DNA of 64,000 bases, taken from the NCBI RefSeq assembly GCF_007827595.1, contig NZ_VISR01000003.1, positions 434,001 to 498,000 of the forward strand. Direction: 5' to 3'. Each line of letters begins with the position of its first letter. Within the stretch, counting starts at the first letter, position 1. The position numbers and the translations under genes were made by a program. The stretch is from Streptomyces sp. BK340 (GTDB lineage Bacteria; Actinomycetota; Actinomycetes; Streptomycetales; Streptomycetaceae). This document shows, one piece after another, positions 32,747-42,256 of the stretch. The notes under the pieces are model-generated. The model made no database searches, was not told the DNA's origin, and saw only the letters and a program-made list of their open reading frames with translations.

Positions 32747-33106
32747 TCAACTGCCGCCGGGCAGGCCCAACTCCGGGTAGGCCTCCAGGAGTCGGGGCGG
32801 CGCGGCCTGCCTCCAGGAATCGGCGAGGATGTCCCGCAACTCCTCCTCGCCCTCCAGCGCGGCGAGTCTCGCTCTCACCCAGGCGAACTGGGCCTCGTGA
32901 TCGGCGATCCAGAACTTCCCCGGCTCGGCCATGACCAGTTCGTCGCGCTCCTCCTTGGGGCAGCGCACGGCGATGGACGTCTCGTCCTCGGGCAGCGTGG
33001 CGAACATCTTCCCGGCCACCCGGAACGTGGGCATGCTCCAGGCGATCTTCTCCGTGGTGTCCGGCAGGGACAGGGCGACACGTCGTACGTCATCAGCATC
33101 CGGCAT
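32747..33106 (-). CDS. MmcQ/YjbR family protein
   Basis: 119 residues, start chosen at ATG 33106. The pattern DDVRRVALSLPDTTEKIAW, then FRVAGKMFATL and KFWIADHEAQFAWVRARL is the MmcQ/YjbR (DUF419) fold, which is CyaY-like. A DNA-binding or metal-related role has been proposed for the family. Its activity is not established. It stands alone between the MFS gene and a GNAT gene. Confidence 0.82.
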   Translation of the reverse strand: MPDADDVRRVALSLPDTTEKIAWSMPTFRVAGKMFATLPEDETSIAVRCPKEERDELVMAEPGKFWIADHEAQFAWVRARLAALEGEEELRDILADSWRQAAPPRLLEAYPELGLPGGS

Positions 33107-33136
33107 GCCACGCACGGTAGTCCCTGCCACTGACAG

Positions 33137-33667
33137 TCACCCGGCCGGCGGATCCAGCCGCTTGTAGTAGAGGGTCGTCGGGCGCAGTTCGCCCGCCGGG
33201 TTCGCCGCGTAGTCGGGGAGGGTACCGGCCTCGGTCCAGCCGGCCGAGCGGTAGAGGTGCTCGGCGGGGCTGCCGGTCTCGGTGTCCAGGTGGAGGAGGG
33301 TGATGCCGATGGCGGCGGCCGCGTCCTCGGCGGTGGCGAGGAGTCTGCGGCCGAGGCCCTGCCCGCGCGCGGAGCGGTGCACCATCAGCTTCACGAGTTC
33401 GGCGCGGTGCCGGCTGTTGGGCTTGTCGGGCAGGGCCAGGCTCACCGTGCCCGCGACACGGTCCGTGTCGTCAACGGCCACCCACAGCGCCAGCCGACCG
33501 GCCGCCACCCCGTCGGCCCGTTCCCGCCACCAGGCGGCCGCCGCCGTCCGCCCGAGCGGCGCGAGGAAGCCGACCGAGGCACCCCCGGCCACGGCGTCGG
33601 CCAGCAGTCCGGCCAACTCCTCACTTCCGTCCCGCACTTGGGCCTCGTTCCAGCGCAGCACCCTCAC
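33137..33667 (-). CDS. GNAT-family N-acetyltransferase
   Basis: 176 residues from GTG 33667, which overlaps the stop of the XRE-cupin gene by four bases (GTGA). The acetyl-CoA loop is RSARGQGLGRRLLATAEDAA (motif A, Q/RxxGxG/A), preceded by AELVKLMVHR and followed by LLHLDTETGSPAEHLYRSAGW. Coupling to the regulator suggests that the XRE-cupin protein controls it. The substrate could be a small amine or an antibiotic. Confidence 0.87.
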   Translation of the reverse strand: MRVLRWNEAQVRDGSEELAGLLADAVAGGASVGFLAPLGRTAAAAWWRERADGVAAGRLALWVAVDDTDRVAGTVSLALPDKPNSRHRAELVKLMVHRSARGQGLGRRLLATAEDAAAAIGITLLHLDTETGSPAEHLYRSAGWTEAGTLPDYAANPAGELRPTTLYYKRLDPPAG

Positions 33668-34236
33668 GGCCGCACCACCGCCAGCACATAGCGTGCTTCC
33701 TCCGGCCCGGCGCAGCGGAACCTGGTCGGCCCGAAGACCCGCATCCGCAGGCAGTCGCCCGCGTCGAGACGGTGGCCGGTGTCGCCGACGGTCACCTCCA
33801 GCGCGCCCTCCAGAACCCACAGGTGCTGTTCCAGGCCGGACACGGGCGGGCGGTCGTACGCGATGTCGGCGCCCGGGGCGAGCCGGCCCTCGACCAGTTC
33901 GCCGCGCAGGCCGGCGTGCGGCGGGGACACGGACCGGCGGACGAAACCGGCGGCGCGGTCCTGCCACACCTGCTGCTCGACCGCCCGCACCAGCGGGGCC
34001 GGTTCCGCCTCGACCTCGCTGAGCAGCTGGGACATGGTGCGTCCGTAGACGTGGCAGAGGCGGTTGAGGACGGCCGCGGTGGCGCTGGTCTCCGCGCGCT
34101 CGGCCCGGGACAGGGTCGACCTGCTCACCCCGCTGCGCTCCGCCAGCTCCCCCAGGGACCAGCCGTGTCGAGTCCGGAGTTCGGCCAGCCGGGCACCGAT
34201 CCGGGCGTCGACGGGGTCAGGACCTTCACTTCTCAT
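33664..34236 (-). CDS. XRE regulator with C-terminal cupin domain
   Basis: 190 residues from ATG 34236. The helix-turn-helix is at about 12-65 (WSLGELAERSGVSRSTLSRAE). The cupin sensor is at about 110-190 (EQHLWVLEGALEVTVGDTGHRLDAGDCLRM). Such proteins repress their own operon and respond to a small ligand in the cupin. A perfect 14-bp inverted repeat overlaps the start codon and is the likely operator. The GNAT gene is translated from the same message. Confidence 0.87.
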   Translation of the reverse strand: MRSEGPDPVDARIGARLAELRTRHGWSLGELAERSGVSRSTLSRAERAETSATAAVLNRLCHVYGRTMSQLLSEVEAEPAPLVRAVEQQVWQDRAAGFVRRSVSPPHAGLRGELVEGRLAPGADIAYDRPPVSGLEQHLWVLEGALEVTVGDTGHRLDAGDCLRMRVFGPTRFRCAGPEEARYVLAVVRP

Positions 34237-34263
34237 ATCCGGGACGCTATCCCGGATATGAGA
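34231..34263. promoter_or_regulatory. Operator of the XRE-cupin/GNAT operon
   Basis: TCTCATATCCGGGA (34231-34244) and TCCCGGATATGAGA (34250-34263) are perfect 14-bp arms around CGCTA. The left arm includes the start codon of the XRE-cupin gene, so bound repressor would cover the transcription start region. It also lies only 20 bases from the stop of the LysR gene. Confidence 0.75.
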
Positions 34264-34282
34264 CAGCCGTGTTACGGAAGCC

Positions 34283-35185
34283 TCACGCCTGCGCCGCCTC
34301 CCCCAGTGCCGCCAGCACCTGACGGATCAGGGGGTGTCCCTCGGCTCCTCGCCGTACCGCAGCGAAGACCCGGCGGGTCGGGGCCACACCGTCGACGGGG
34401 CGGACGACCACACCGGTGAGGTCCATACCGCGCAGGGCCGAGCGCGGCACGAGGGCCACGCCCGCGTCGGCCGACGCCAGGGCGACGACGGCGCGGAAGT
34501 CGTCGGAGGAGTGCTCGAGGCGGGGCTGGAACCCGGCGCTCTCGCAGGCGAGGACCACCACGTCGTGGCAGGGGTTGCCGGGGTACGGGCCGATCCACGG
34601 GTCTTTCGCCAGCTCCGCCAGGGGAACCTCGGGGGCGTCGGCGAGGCGGTGACCGACCGGGACGACCGCGTCGAAGGGCTCGGCGTACAGGGGCACGTGG
34701 GTGAGCCGGGGATCGTCGGCGGGCGGGGCCCCGCGGTACTCGACGGCGACCGCGACGTCCACCTGCCGGTCCAGGACCATGGGCAGGCTGGCATCGCCCT
34801 CGGCGTCCTGGACGCGGATGCGTATGCCGGGCGCGGCGGCCGCGAGGCGGGCCACCGCGGGCGCCACTACCTCGGCGATGCCGGTCGCGAAGGCGGCCAC
34901 GGTGACCGTGCCCGCCTCCCCCGAGCCGTAGGCCGCCAGCTCGGCCTCGGCCCGCTCCAGCTGGGCCAGGACCGCGTTGGTGTGGCCCAGCAGGATCTCG
35001 CCCGCCGGGGTGAGCCGGACACCCTTGGCGCTGCGCTCGACCAGGCGGTGCCCGGTCTCCTGCTCCAGGGCCGTCAGCTGCTGTGAGACGGCGGAGGGGG
35101 TGAGATAGAGCGCGGCGGCTGCCGCCGTGACCGTGCGGTGGTCGGCCACCGCGCGGAGGATGTGGAGCCGCCGGGCTTCGATCAT
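34283..35185 (-). CDS. LysR-family regulator
   Basis: 300 residues from ATG 35185. The winged helix-turn-helix is at about 1-60 (LHILRAVADHRTVTAAAAALYLTPSAVSQQLTALEQETG), followed by a periplasmic-binding-like effector domain (about 90-295). It follows kbl after 31 bases on the same strand, so it is probably the last gene of a tdh-kbl-lysR operon and may regulate threonine or glycine use. Usually LysR genes are divergent from their targets, so this is an inference. Confidence 0.85.
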   Translation of the reverse strand: MIEARRLHILRAVADHRTVTAAAAALYLTPSAVSQQLTALEQETGHRLVERSAKGVRLTPAGEILLGHTNAVLAQLERAEAELAAYGSGEAGTVTVAAFATGIAEVVAPAVARLAAAAPGIRIRVQDAEGDASLPMVLDRQVDVAVAVEYRGAPPADDPRLTHVPLYAEPFDAVVPVGHRLADAPEVPLAELAKDPWIGPYPGNPCHDVVVLACESAGFQPRLEHSSDDFRAVVALASADAGVALVPRSALRGMDLTGVVVRPVDGVAPTRRVFAAVRRGAEGHPLIRQVLAALGEAAQA

Positions 35186-35216
35186 GGGATCAATTATCTC
35201 AGGGGGTCCGCACTGG

Positions 35217-36416
35217 TCAGGCCGCCAGCTCCGCGCGGGCGGCGACGAAGGCGTCCACGGCCCGGTCGACGTCCTCGGTGGAGTGCGCGGCGGACAGCTG
35301 CACGCGGATGCGGGCCTGGCCCTGCGGGACGACCGGGTAGGAGAAGCCGATCACGTACACGCCCCGCTCCAGGAGCAGTTCCGCCATGCGGGCCGCCTCG
35401 GCCGCGTCGCCGATCATGACGGGGGCGATGGCGTGGTCGCCGGGGAGGATGTCGAAGCCCTCCTCGGTCATCCTGCGGCGGAACAGCGCGGTGTTCTCGG
35501 CGAGCCGGACACGCAGTTCGTCGGCCGACTCCAGCAGGTCGAGGACCTTCAGGGAGGCGGCGGCGATCACCGGGGCCAGGGTGTTGGAGAACAGGTACGG
35601 GCGGGAGCGCTGGCGCAGCAGGGCGACGATCTCGGCGCGGGCGGCGACGTAGCCGCCGGAGGCGCCGCCGAGCGCCTTGCCGAGGGTGCCGGTGATGATG
35701 TCGACGCGGTCCATGACGCCGTGCAGCTCGGGGGTGCCGCGGCCGCCGGGGCCGACGAAGCCGACGGCGTGCGAGTCGTCGACCATGACCATCGCGTCGT
35801 AGCGGTCGGCGAGGTCGCAGATCTCGCCGAGCGGGGCCACGTAGCCGTCCATGGAGAAGACGCCGTCGGTGACGATCAGCTTGCGCCGCGCGCCGCCCTC
35901 GGTCGCCTCCTTGAGCTTGGCCTCCAGGTCCGCGAGGTCACGGTTGGCGTAGCGGAAGCGGCGGGCCTTGGACAGGCGGATGCCGTCGATGATGGAGGCG
36001 TGGTTGAGGGCGTCGGAGATCACCGCGTCCTCCTCGCCGAGCAGGGTCTCGAAGACACCGCCGTTGGCGTCGAAGCAGGAGGAGTACAGGATCGTGTCCT
36101 CCTGGCCGAGGAACGCGGACAGGCGCGCCTCCAGCTCCTTGTGCACCTCCTGGGTGCCGCAGATGAAGCGCACGGAGGCCATGCCGTAGCCCCAGCGGTC
36201 CAGCGCCTGGTGGGCGGCGGCGATCACCTCGGGGTGGTCGGCGAGGCCGAGGTAGTTGTTGGCGCAGAAGTTGAGGACCTCGCCGGGGCGGCCGCCGGCG
36301 CTGACGCTGACGGTCGCGGACTGCGGGCTGTCGATGACCCGCTCGGGCTTGTGCAGGCCGGCGGCACGGATCTCGTCGAGGGTGGTGCGCAGGTCGTCAC
36401 GGACAGAGCTGAACAT
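35217..36416 (-). CDS. kbl: Glycine C-acetyltransferase (2-amino-3-ketobutyrate CoA ligase)
   Basis: 399 residues from ATG 36416, the usual length. PLP enzyme of the alpha-oxoamine synthase family: [16 protein letters not shown] at the start, [14 protein letters not shown] (Asp contacting PLP), and the PLP lysine in [16 protein letters not shown]. It converts 2-amino-3-ketobutyrate and CoA to glycine and acetyl-CoA, the second step after threonine dehydrogenase, whose gene ends 37 bases upstream. The pair forms the threonine-to-glycine route. Confidence 0.93.
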   Translation of the reverse strand: MFSSVRDDLRTTLDEIRAAGLHKPERVIDSPQSATVSVSAGGRPGEVLNFCANNYLGLADHPEVIAAAHQALDRWGYGMASVRFICGTQEVHKELEARLSAFLGQEDTILYSSCFDANGGVFETLLGEEDAVISDALNHASIIDGIRLSKARRFRYANRDLADLEAKLKEATEGGARRKLIVTDGVFSMDGYVAPLGEICDLADRYDAMVMVDDSHAVGFVGPGGRGTPELHGVMDRVDIITGTLGKALGGASGGYVAARAEIVALLRQRSRPYLFSNTLAPVIAAASLKVLDLLESADELRVRLAENTALFRRRMTEEGFDILPGDHAIAPVMIGDAAEAARMAELLLERGVYVIGFSYPVVPQGQARIRVQLSAAHSTEDVDRAVDAFVAARAELAA

Positions 36417-36453
36417 GAGGGGGCTCCTCTGAAGGTGCTGGCGGAAGAAGGGG

Positions 36454-37482
36454 CTACGCGGTCCAGTCCAGGATGATCTTGCCGCCGGTGCCGCTCGCCG
36501 CGTCGGCGAAGGCCGCCTCGAAGTCGCGGTAGCCGTACCGGCCGGTGATCACCGGGGCGAGGTCCAGGCCGCCCTCCAGCAGGACCGACATCGCGTACCA
36601 GGTCTCGAACATCTCCCGGCCGTAGATGCCCTTGATGGTGATCATCGAGGTGACGATCCGGGACCAGTCGACCGGGAACTCCTCGGCGGGCAGGCCGAGC
36701 ATGGCGATCCGGCCGCCGTGCGTCATGTTGGCGATCATGTCGCGCATGGCCTCGGGGCGGCCGGACATCTCCAGGCCGATGTCGAAGCCCTCGCGCAGGC
36801 CCAGCTCCCGCTGCCCGTCGGCGATCGAGGTCCGGGCGACGTTCAGGGCGAGGCTCGCGCCGATCTTGCGGGCGAGCTCCAGGCGCTCCTCGCTGACGTC
36901 GGTGATGACGACGTTGCGGGCGCCGGCGTGGCGGGCCACCGCCGCCGCCATGAGGCCGATCGGCCCGGCGCCGGTGATCAGGACGTCCTCGCCGACCAGC
37001 GGGAAGGACAGCGCGGTGTGCACGGCGTTGCCGAACGGGTCGAAGATCGCGGCGACGTCGAGGTCGACGGGGATGCGGTGCACCCAGACGTTGGACGCGG
37101 GCAGCGCGACGTACTCGGCGAACGCGCCGTCCCGGCCGACACCGAGGCCGATGGTGGCCCGGCACAGGTGACGGCGGCCGGCGAGACAGTTGCGGCACTT
37201 GCCGCACACCAGGTGGCCCTCGCCACTGACCCGGTCGCCGATCCGGATGTCGGTGACGTCACGGCCGGTCTCGACGACCTGCCCGACGAACTCGTGTCCG
37301 AGCACGAGCGGAGTGCTGATGGCCTGCTGCGCCCAGCCGTCCCAGGCCCGGATGTGCAGGTCGGTGCCGCAGATACCGGTCCGCATGACCTTGATCAGCA
37401 CGTCTCCGGGGCCGATTTCCGGCTCGGGTACGTCCGCGAGCCAGAGCCCGGGCTCCGCCTTCTCCTTGACCAGCGCCTTCAA
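36454..37482 (-). CDS. tdh: L-threonine 3-dehydrogenase
   Basis: 342 residues from TTG 37482, placed eight bases after AGGAG. This gives the normal family length and the start [15 protein letters not shown]. Catalytic zinc ligands are in GICGTDLHI and [10 protein letters not shown], the four structural-zinc cysteines in [15 protein letters not shown], and the NAD site in [17 protein letters not shown]. It oxidises threonine to 2-amino-3-ketobutyrate for Kbl. A 192-base leader region separates it from the GAF gene. Confidence 0.93.
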   Translation of the reverse strand: MKALVKEKAEPGLWLADVPEPEIGPGDVLIKVMRTGICGTDLHIRAWDGWAQQAISTPLVLGHEFVGQVVETGRDVTDIRIGDRVSGEGHLVCGKCRNCLAGRRHLCRATIGLGVGRDGAFAEYVALPASNVWVHRIPVDLDVAAIFDPFGNAVHTALSFPLVGEDVLITGAGPIGLMAAAVARHAGARNVVITDVSEERLELARKIGASLALNVARTSIADGQRELGLREGFDIGLEMSGRPEAMRDMIANMTHGGRIAMLGLPAEEFPVDWSRIVTSMITIKGIYGREMFETWYAMSVLLEGGLDLAPVITGRYGYRDFEAAFADAASGTGGKIILDWTA

Positions 37483-37674
37483 CGCTACGACTCCTGTGGG
37501 TGAGGTCCCGGTCGCAGGCATGCCGAAGGAGCCCGCACCGGGTCAGAGGGGTGGAATCACCCTGCAATCTGCCGTACGCGCGGGCCGGGGTCCATCGAGC
37601 TTTTCTTAACCGCCGCCTCAGCTTTCCTTCACGCCTCCCGGATCCCCACGGTCGTGTCCGTCCCCGCGGGCACC

Positions 37675-38250
37675 TCAGATCGGCAGCCCGTCGTCCGCGG
37701 ACCGTTCGATGCGTGCGACGAGTTCGGCGGCCAGCGCCTTGATGGTCTCCAGCCCGGACCTCCCCCAGGCCCGGGGTGCGACGTCGAAGGCGCACACGGT
37801 GCCGAGCGCCATGCCGGAGCTGTCGATGAGCGGGGCGCCGAGGTAGGAGCGGATGCCGTACTCGTCCACGACCGGGTTGCCGGCGAAGCGGGGATAGTCG
37901 CAGACGTCCTCCAGTACCAGGGCCTTGCGCCGGACCACCACGTGCGGGCAGAAGCCGTGGTCGCGCGGCAGGACACGGCCGATCTCGGGCCTGCTGCCGT
38001 CCTCCCGGACCACGGGCGCGGTCACCGGGGTGCGCAGGCCCGCGAAGTACTGGTGGCCCTCGCCGACGAAGTTGACCATGGCGTACGGCGCGCCGGTGAG
38101 CTGGCCGAGATGGTGCGCGAAGGCGTCGAGAGCGGCTTCGGGCCGCTCCCCCAGGCCGAGTCGGCGCAGCCGGGAGGTGCGGGCGGGCGCCTCCCTGTCC
38201 TCGGGGGTGAGCAGCAGACCCCGGACCGGTCGGGGCGGCTCGTAGCTCAT
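37675..38250 (-). CDS. GAF-domain protein next to the conservon
   Basis: 191 residues from ATG 38250, nearly all one GAF domain. Examples are APYAMVNFVGEGHQYFAGL, the conserved RDHGFCPHVVVRRKALVLEDVCDYPRF segment, and YLGAPLIDSSGMALGTVCAFD. It lies 61 bases after cvnD in the same direction and may be part of the conservon transcript, since GAF proteins are known conservon neighbours. The ligand is unknown. Confidence 0.82.
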   Translation of the reverse strand: MSYEPPRPVRGLLLTPEDREAPARTSRLRRLGLGERPEAALDAFAHHLGQLTGAPYAMVNFVGEGHQYFAGLRTPVTAPVVREDGSRPEIGRVLPRDHGFCPHVVVRRKALVLEDVCDYPRFAGNPVVDEYGIRSYLGAPLIDSSGMALGTVCAFDVAPRAWGRSGLETIKALAAELVARIERSADDGLPI

Positions 38251-38311
38251 GACCGGGCTCCGGCGCTGTGGGCGTGTCGCATGGGGCGGCTCCGTGGACG
38301 GTATGGCTGGA

Positions 38312-38911
38312 TCACATGTGGGCGCCGTGGCTCGGCGCGGGCGCCGGGGCGTGGGCGATGAGGTGGCGTACGAGGGTGAGCAGGGTCTGTACGCCGGAGC
38401 TGGAGATGCGGGCGTCGCAGCAGACGACCGGGATCTCCGCGTCGAGGTCGAGGGCCGCGCGCACCTCCTCCGGGTCGTAGCGGTAGCCGCCGTCGAACTC
38501 GTTGATGGCGACGATGAAGGCGAGGCCGCGTTCCTCGAAGAAGTCCACGGCCGCGAAGCACTCCTCCAGACGGCGTGTGTCGGCGAGGATGACCGCGCCG
38601 AGCGCCCCTTCCGACAGCTCGTCCCACATGAACCAGAACCGCTCCTGCCCGGGCGTGCCGAACAGGTACAGGACGTGCTCCGGATCGAGCGTGATCCGGC
38701 CGAAGTCCATGGCGACCGTCGTCTCGACCTTGTTCTCGATGCCGTCGAGGTTGTCCGTGGCGGCGCTGACGGTGGTGAGCAGCTCCTCGGTGCTGAGCGG
38801 GGCGATCTCGCTGACCGCTCCCACGAAGGTGGTCTTGCCGACCCCGAACCCGCCCGCCACCAGGATCTTGAGGGCGGTCGGAAACGGGTCAGAGCTGTCG
38901 TCGTAGTCCAT
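38312..38911 (-). CDS. cvnD: Conservon GTP-binding protein
   Basis: 199 residues from ATG 38911. The P-loop is ILVAGGFGVGKTTFVGAVSE; further G-box-like parts are TTVAMDFGRITLD, YLFGTPGQERFWFMW and FIVAINEFDGG. It is the small Rab/MglA-like G protein of Streptomyces conservons, which forms a membrane complex with CvnA-C and affects development and antibiotic timing. It overlaps cvnC by 23 bases. Confidence 0.92.
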   Translation of the reverse strand: MDYDDSSDPFPTALKILVAGGFGVGKTTFVGAVSEIAPLSTEELLTTVSAATDNLDGIENKVETTVAMDFGRITLDPEHVLYLFGTPGQERFWFMWDELSEGALGAVILADTRRLEECFAAVDFFEERGLAFIVAINEFDGGYRYDPEEVRAALDLDAEIPVVCCDARISSSGVQTLLTLVRHLIAHAPAPAPSHGAHM

Positions 38912-39266
38912 CGAGCACTGCCTCCAGCAGAGACCGGTCAGTGGGGTTGTGGTGGAACGCGGGGGGCTTGGTGGTCAGCGCCCCGCAGTCGACGAGGTCC
39001 GAGAGGAGCACCTTGGTGACCACGGCGGGCAGTTTGAGATGCGCGGCCGCCTCGGCCACCGAGACGGGCGCGCGGCACAGGTCGAGCGCCTGGGCGTGCT
39101 CGGGGCCGAGGTAGCCGAGCGGGGTGACACCGGTGGCCATCACCTGCGACATCAGGTCGAGGGCGATGCTGGGCTCGGTGCGGCCGTTGCTGACCGTGAA
39201 CGGGCGCACCAGCCGTCCGGCCGCGTCGTCGAGCCAGGGCCCGTCGCCGGCTGCGGCCACGTTCAA
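38889..39266 (-). CDS. cvnC: Conservon DUF742 protein
   Basis: 125 residues from ATG 39266. DUF742 signature: RLVRPFTVSNGRTEPS, then LDLCRAPVSVAEAAAHLKLP and VVTKVLLSDLVDCGAL, a winged-helix-like fold. It couples the roadblock protein CvnB with CvnD in the complex. It overlaps both neighbours (4 bases with cvnB, 23 with cvnD), so synthesis is tightly coupled. Confidence 0.9.
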   Translation of the reverse strand: MNVAAAGDGPWLDDAAGRLVRPFTVSNGRTEPSIALDLMSQVMATGVTPLGYLGPEHAQALDLCRAPVSVAEAAAHLKLPAVVTKVLLSDLVDCGALTTKPPAFHHNPTDRSLLEAVLDGLRRQL

Positions 39267-39697
39267 GGCCTCATCGCCGTGGAATCGACAGCGTGCTGCC
39301 GGGGTGCTGTCACCAGGTAGGGGCGGACGCTCTTGACCAGCATCGCCATCTCGTAGCCGAGCACGGCGGCGTCGGCCTCGCGGCCGGCGAGCACGGCGAG
39401 GCAGGTGCCGGAACCGGCGGTGGTGACGAACAGCAGCGTCGAGTCGAGTTCGACGACGACCTGGCGGACGTCCCCGCCGTCGCCGAACCGGACGCCCGCG
39501 CTGCGGCCGAGGGAGTAGAGGCCGGAGGCCAGGGCCGCCATGTGGTCGGCGCTGTCCGGGTCTAGGCCGTGCACGGACTTCACCAGTCCGTCGCAGGACA
39601 GGAGCACCGCGCTGTTGGTGTGCGGTACGCGCTGCACTAGGCCGCTCAGCAGCCAGTCGAGGTCGGATGCCTGGGCGGTCGGCGCGTCGCTCGCCAT
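39263..39697 (-). CDS. cvnB: Conservon roadblock/LC7 protein
   Basis: 144 residues from ATG 39697, ten bases after AAGGAG. An in-frame ATG at 39778 overlaps the cvnA stop (ATGA) and would add 27 low-complexity residues. The fold is clear: LDWLLSGLVQRVPHTNSAVLLSCDGL, then VRQVVVELDSTLLFVTTAG and GTCLAVLAGREAD. It probably acts as the GTPase-activating or scaffold part for CvnD. Confidence 0.9.
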   Translation of the reverse strand: MASDAPTAQASDLDWLLSGLVQRVPHTNSAVLLSCDGLVKSVHGLDPDSADHMAALASGLYSLGRSAGVRFGDGGDVRQVVVELDSTLLFVTTAGSGTCLAVLAGREADAAVLGYEMAMLVKSVRPYLVTAPRQHAVDSTAMRP

Positions 39698-39774
39698 GGT
39701 GGATCGACTCCTTGGGGTACGAAGGTCAGCGGGAGCGCTGGGGGTGGGGGGTGGTGCGGGACTGACGAGGGTGG

Positions 39775-41871
39775 TCATCCGGCCGGTGCGCTCCCGTCGG
39801 ACCGGCCGGTGCCCTCGGACACGGGCACGTGCGTGTGGATCTGGGATATGGGCGTCTGGGCCAGGGGGTCGGCCGCGTCCATGGGGTGGGCGGCCATGGG
39901 GTCGGCCCCCAGTGGGCCTGCGTCGACGTGTGCGGGGCGCACATGGGGCGGCACCGTGGCCGGTGCTCTGTGAGCCGGGCCCGCGTCCAGGTGTCCGGGC
40001 ACCCCGGGCGCGGCCTCCGCATGGGGTGAATCCCCGTAGGCCGGCTCCATGTTCTGCTGTGCCTCGGCGAGTCCGATACCCCGCTGGAAGGCCGCCATCA
40101 GGCCGGGGTCGTGGCCCGCGACGACGTCCCCGTCCTGGCGGGGAACAGGCCCGCCGCGCAGTTGGGGAACGATGTGCTCCTGGGCGCGGCGGCGGGGCAG
40201 TTGGGGCTTGCCCATCGTGCCGCGGACCGCACCCGTGCGCGGGCCGGGCAGGGTGCCCGCGTGGGCCTCGAGCACCGGCCGGTCCTCGGCGTTGATGCCG
40301 GGCACGGCCTCGGCGATGTGGGGCCGCTGCTCGTGGGTGCCGCGCACGGGCAGCGGGGGTGGTGAACCGGCACCCGGTGAACCCCCGTTCCGGGCGCTCC
40401 CGTTCTGCATGCCTGCGCGCCCGGGGGTACCGCTGTGCTCGGATCCGTGCTGCGCGTGCCGTCGCCGTCCGGCCGCCGGGTCCGGTCCGGTCCCGGCCTG
40501 CCCTCCCGTTCGCGCGCCGCCCGGGTCATTCGTGCCGGGTGCGCCCGCCGGGCCCGCGCCGGCCGCGGCTCCCGGCCGGTGCTCCACGCAGGACGCACGC
40601 CCCTGCTGCGGAACCTGGGGGTTCCCCACCGTGTCCTGGGGCTGTGCGGCCCCGGGTACCCCCCGCGTCGTGCCCAACAACGCCTGCGGGACCACGAGTA
40701 CGGCCTGCACGCCGCCGTAGATGTTGGTCTGCAGGCGTACGCCGATGCCGTGGCGCCGGGCGAGCTGGGAGACGACGTAGAGGCCGATCCGTCCGTCGGC
40801 CAGCAGGCTGGCGACATTGACCTGGTCGGGGTCGGCGAGCAGGGCGTTCATCTTGTTCTGTTCGCCGACCGGCATGCCGAGTCCGCGGTCCTCGACCTCC
40901 ACGGCGAGCCCGGAGGTGACGAGGTTGGCGCGGAGCAGCACCTGGGTGTGCGGGGCGGAGAACACCGTGGCGTTCTCGACGAGTTCGGCGAGCAGGTGGA
41001 TGACGTCGGCGACGGCGTGGCCGCGCAGTTCGCCGTCGACGGGCGGCACCAGCTTCACCCGGGAGTACTGCTCGACCTCGGCGATGGCGGAGCGCAGCAC
41101 CTCGGTCATGCTCACCGGGTTGCTCCACTGCCGGCGCGAGACGGCGCCGCCGAGCACGGCGAGGTTCTCGGCGTGCCGTCGGATCCGGGTGGCCAGGTGG
41201 TCCACGTGGAACAGGCCCTTGAGGAGTGCGGGGTCCTCGATCTCGTGTTCCAGGTCGTCGAGGATCGAGATCTCCCGGTGCACCAGGGACTGGAGCCGCC
41301 GCGCGAGGTTGACGAAGACCTCGAGCTTCTGCTCGCTGCCCGCCTGGCTGGAGAGCTGGCTGGCCTGCACGACGGCGGTGACGGCGCCGTCGTACGCGTG
41401 CGCCAGGTCGGCGGCGAGCAGTTCGAAGTCGTCGGCGTCCTGTGGTGGCCGGCGGCGCTGCCCCCGCTGCGGCGGGGTCTCGCCGTGGCGCAGCCCCTCG
41501 ACGAGGGCACGCAGATCGGCCTCGCCGCGCGCGGTGCTGCGGCGCAGGGCGTCGACGCGGTCGCTGACCGAGCGGGCGGCCCGGTCGGCGGCGACGGCCG
41601 CGATCATGATGCCCGCGACGGTCACCGCGACCGCTCCGGCGAGCACGGCCCACAGGGTGGGCGCGGGGCGTGCGCCGGTGGAGCGGATGCTGAACAGGAC
41701 CGCCGCACTGGCGCTGAGCGCGACCGCGACGGGCGGCAGCACGGCGAGCCGCATCAGCTGAGGCCGTATGTGCGTCTCGGGCAGTGCGGGAGCGGGTCGG
41801 GCGACCGGTCGCCCGTGCCGGCCGCCCTCACGGCGGTCGGCACGGGCGGCCGGTGCACGGAGGTGAGACAT
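39775..41871 (-). CDS. cvnA: Conservon sensor kinase-like membrane protein
   Basis: 698 residues from ATG 41871, five bases after GAGGA; a GTG at 41916 lacks such a site. Two membrane helices (about 40-60 and 70-95) precede a linker and a histidine-kinase-like ATPase domain (N box LAELVENATVFS, G1 DRGLGMPVG). The phosphoacceptor His region is not standard, as usual for CvnA. From about residue 420 the chain is Pro/Gly/Ala-rich and disordered, about 270 residues. It is the first gene of the conservon and receives the input signal. Confidence 0.88.
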   Translation of the reverse strand: MSHLRAPAARADRREGGRHGRPVARPAPALPETHIRPQLMRLAVLPPVAVALSASAAVLFSIRSTGARPAPTLWAVLAGAVAVTVAGIMIAAVAADRAARSVSDRVDALRRSTARGEADLRALVEGLRHGETPPQRGQRRRPPQDADDFELLAADLAHAYDGAVTAVVQASQLSSQAGSEQKLEVFVNLARRLQSLVHREISILDDLEHEIEDPALLKGLFHVDHLATRIRRHAENLAVLGGAVSRRQWSNPVSMTEVLRSAIAEVEQYSRVKLVPPVDGELRGHAVADVIHLLAELVENATVFSAPHTQVLLRANLVTSGLAVEVEDRGLGMPVGEQNKMNALLADPDQVNVASLLADGRIGLYVVSQLARRHGIGVRLQTNIYGGVQAVLVVPQALLGTTRGVPGAAQPQDTVGNPQVPQQGRASCVEHRPGAAAGAGPAGAPGTNDPGGARTGGQAGTGPDPAAGRRRHAQHGSEHSGTPGRAGMQNGSARNGGSPGAGSPPPLPVRGTHEQRPHIAEAVPGINAEDRPVLEAHAGTLPGPRTGAVRGTMGKPQLPRRRAQEHIVPQLRGGPVPRQDGDVVAGHDPGLMAAFQRGIGLAEAQQNMEPAYGDSPHAEAAPGVPGHLDAGPAHRAPATVPPHVRPAHVDAGPLGADPMAAHPMDAADPLAQTPISQIHTHVPVSEGTGRSDGSAPAG

Positions 41872-42256
41872 CTGCGTCCTCGTACTGGTCCGTCGGGCTG
41901 CCATCCGGACACTCACAGTAGTCGCCTGCGCATCAAGTGCGGTGGGCAGTTGACAAAGTCACCCGGGGAGGGTCCCGCTCTGGTATGAGCCCTCGTACGA
42001 CAGACCGATAACCGTGTCACGCCCATCGATCCGACCCGAAAGAGAACGAAATCACCTGCTCAAAAGTGGTCACGGGGGCGAGGGGGCGATCCGGGCGCCG
42101 GAGCCCGCGTCCGCCTCGGCTCGCCCCCGGCATGGGACACGAACCCCCCACCGAAGCACTCCGGCCACGCTCCACCCGGTCCGAGAAATTGTCACGGAGA
42201 GTATCAGTCATGGCCTTGACTCGACTCCTGCCGTGGAGGGGTCGGTATCGGAGGTG
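41872..42256. other. Gene-free region upstream of cvnA and downstream of the M14 peptidase
   Basis: A 64-residue open frame on the minus strand (42017-42211) lacks protein-like composition. A long stem GGGGGCGAG (42074-42082) with CTCGCCCCC (42120-42128) encloses further pairing and may end M14 transcription. A TTGTCA on the minus strand at 41951-41956 could be a weak -35 for cvnA, without a clear -10. Nothing else is seen. Confidence 0.45.

Noticed and set aside
37483..37521. Upstream ATG for threonine dehydrogenase
   Set aside because: It would add 13 residues not found in the family. TTG 37482 has AGGAG at the right distance and gives the standard N-terminus.
42017..42211. 64-codon minus-strand gene upstream of cvnA
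   Set aside because: Low-complexity Gly/Arg/Ser content, no clear ribosome site and a long stem structure across it make coding unlikely.
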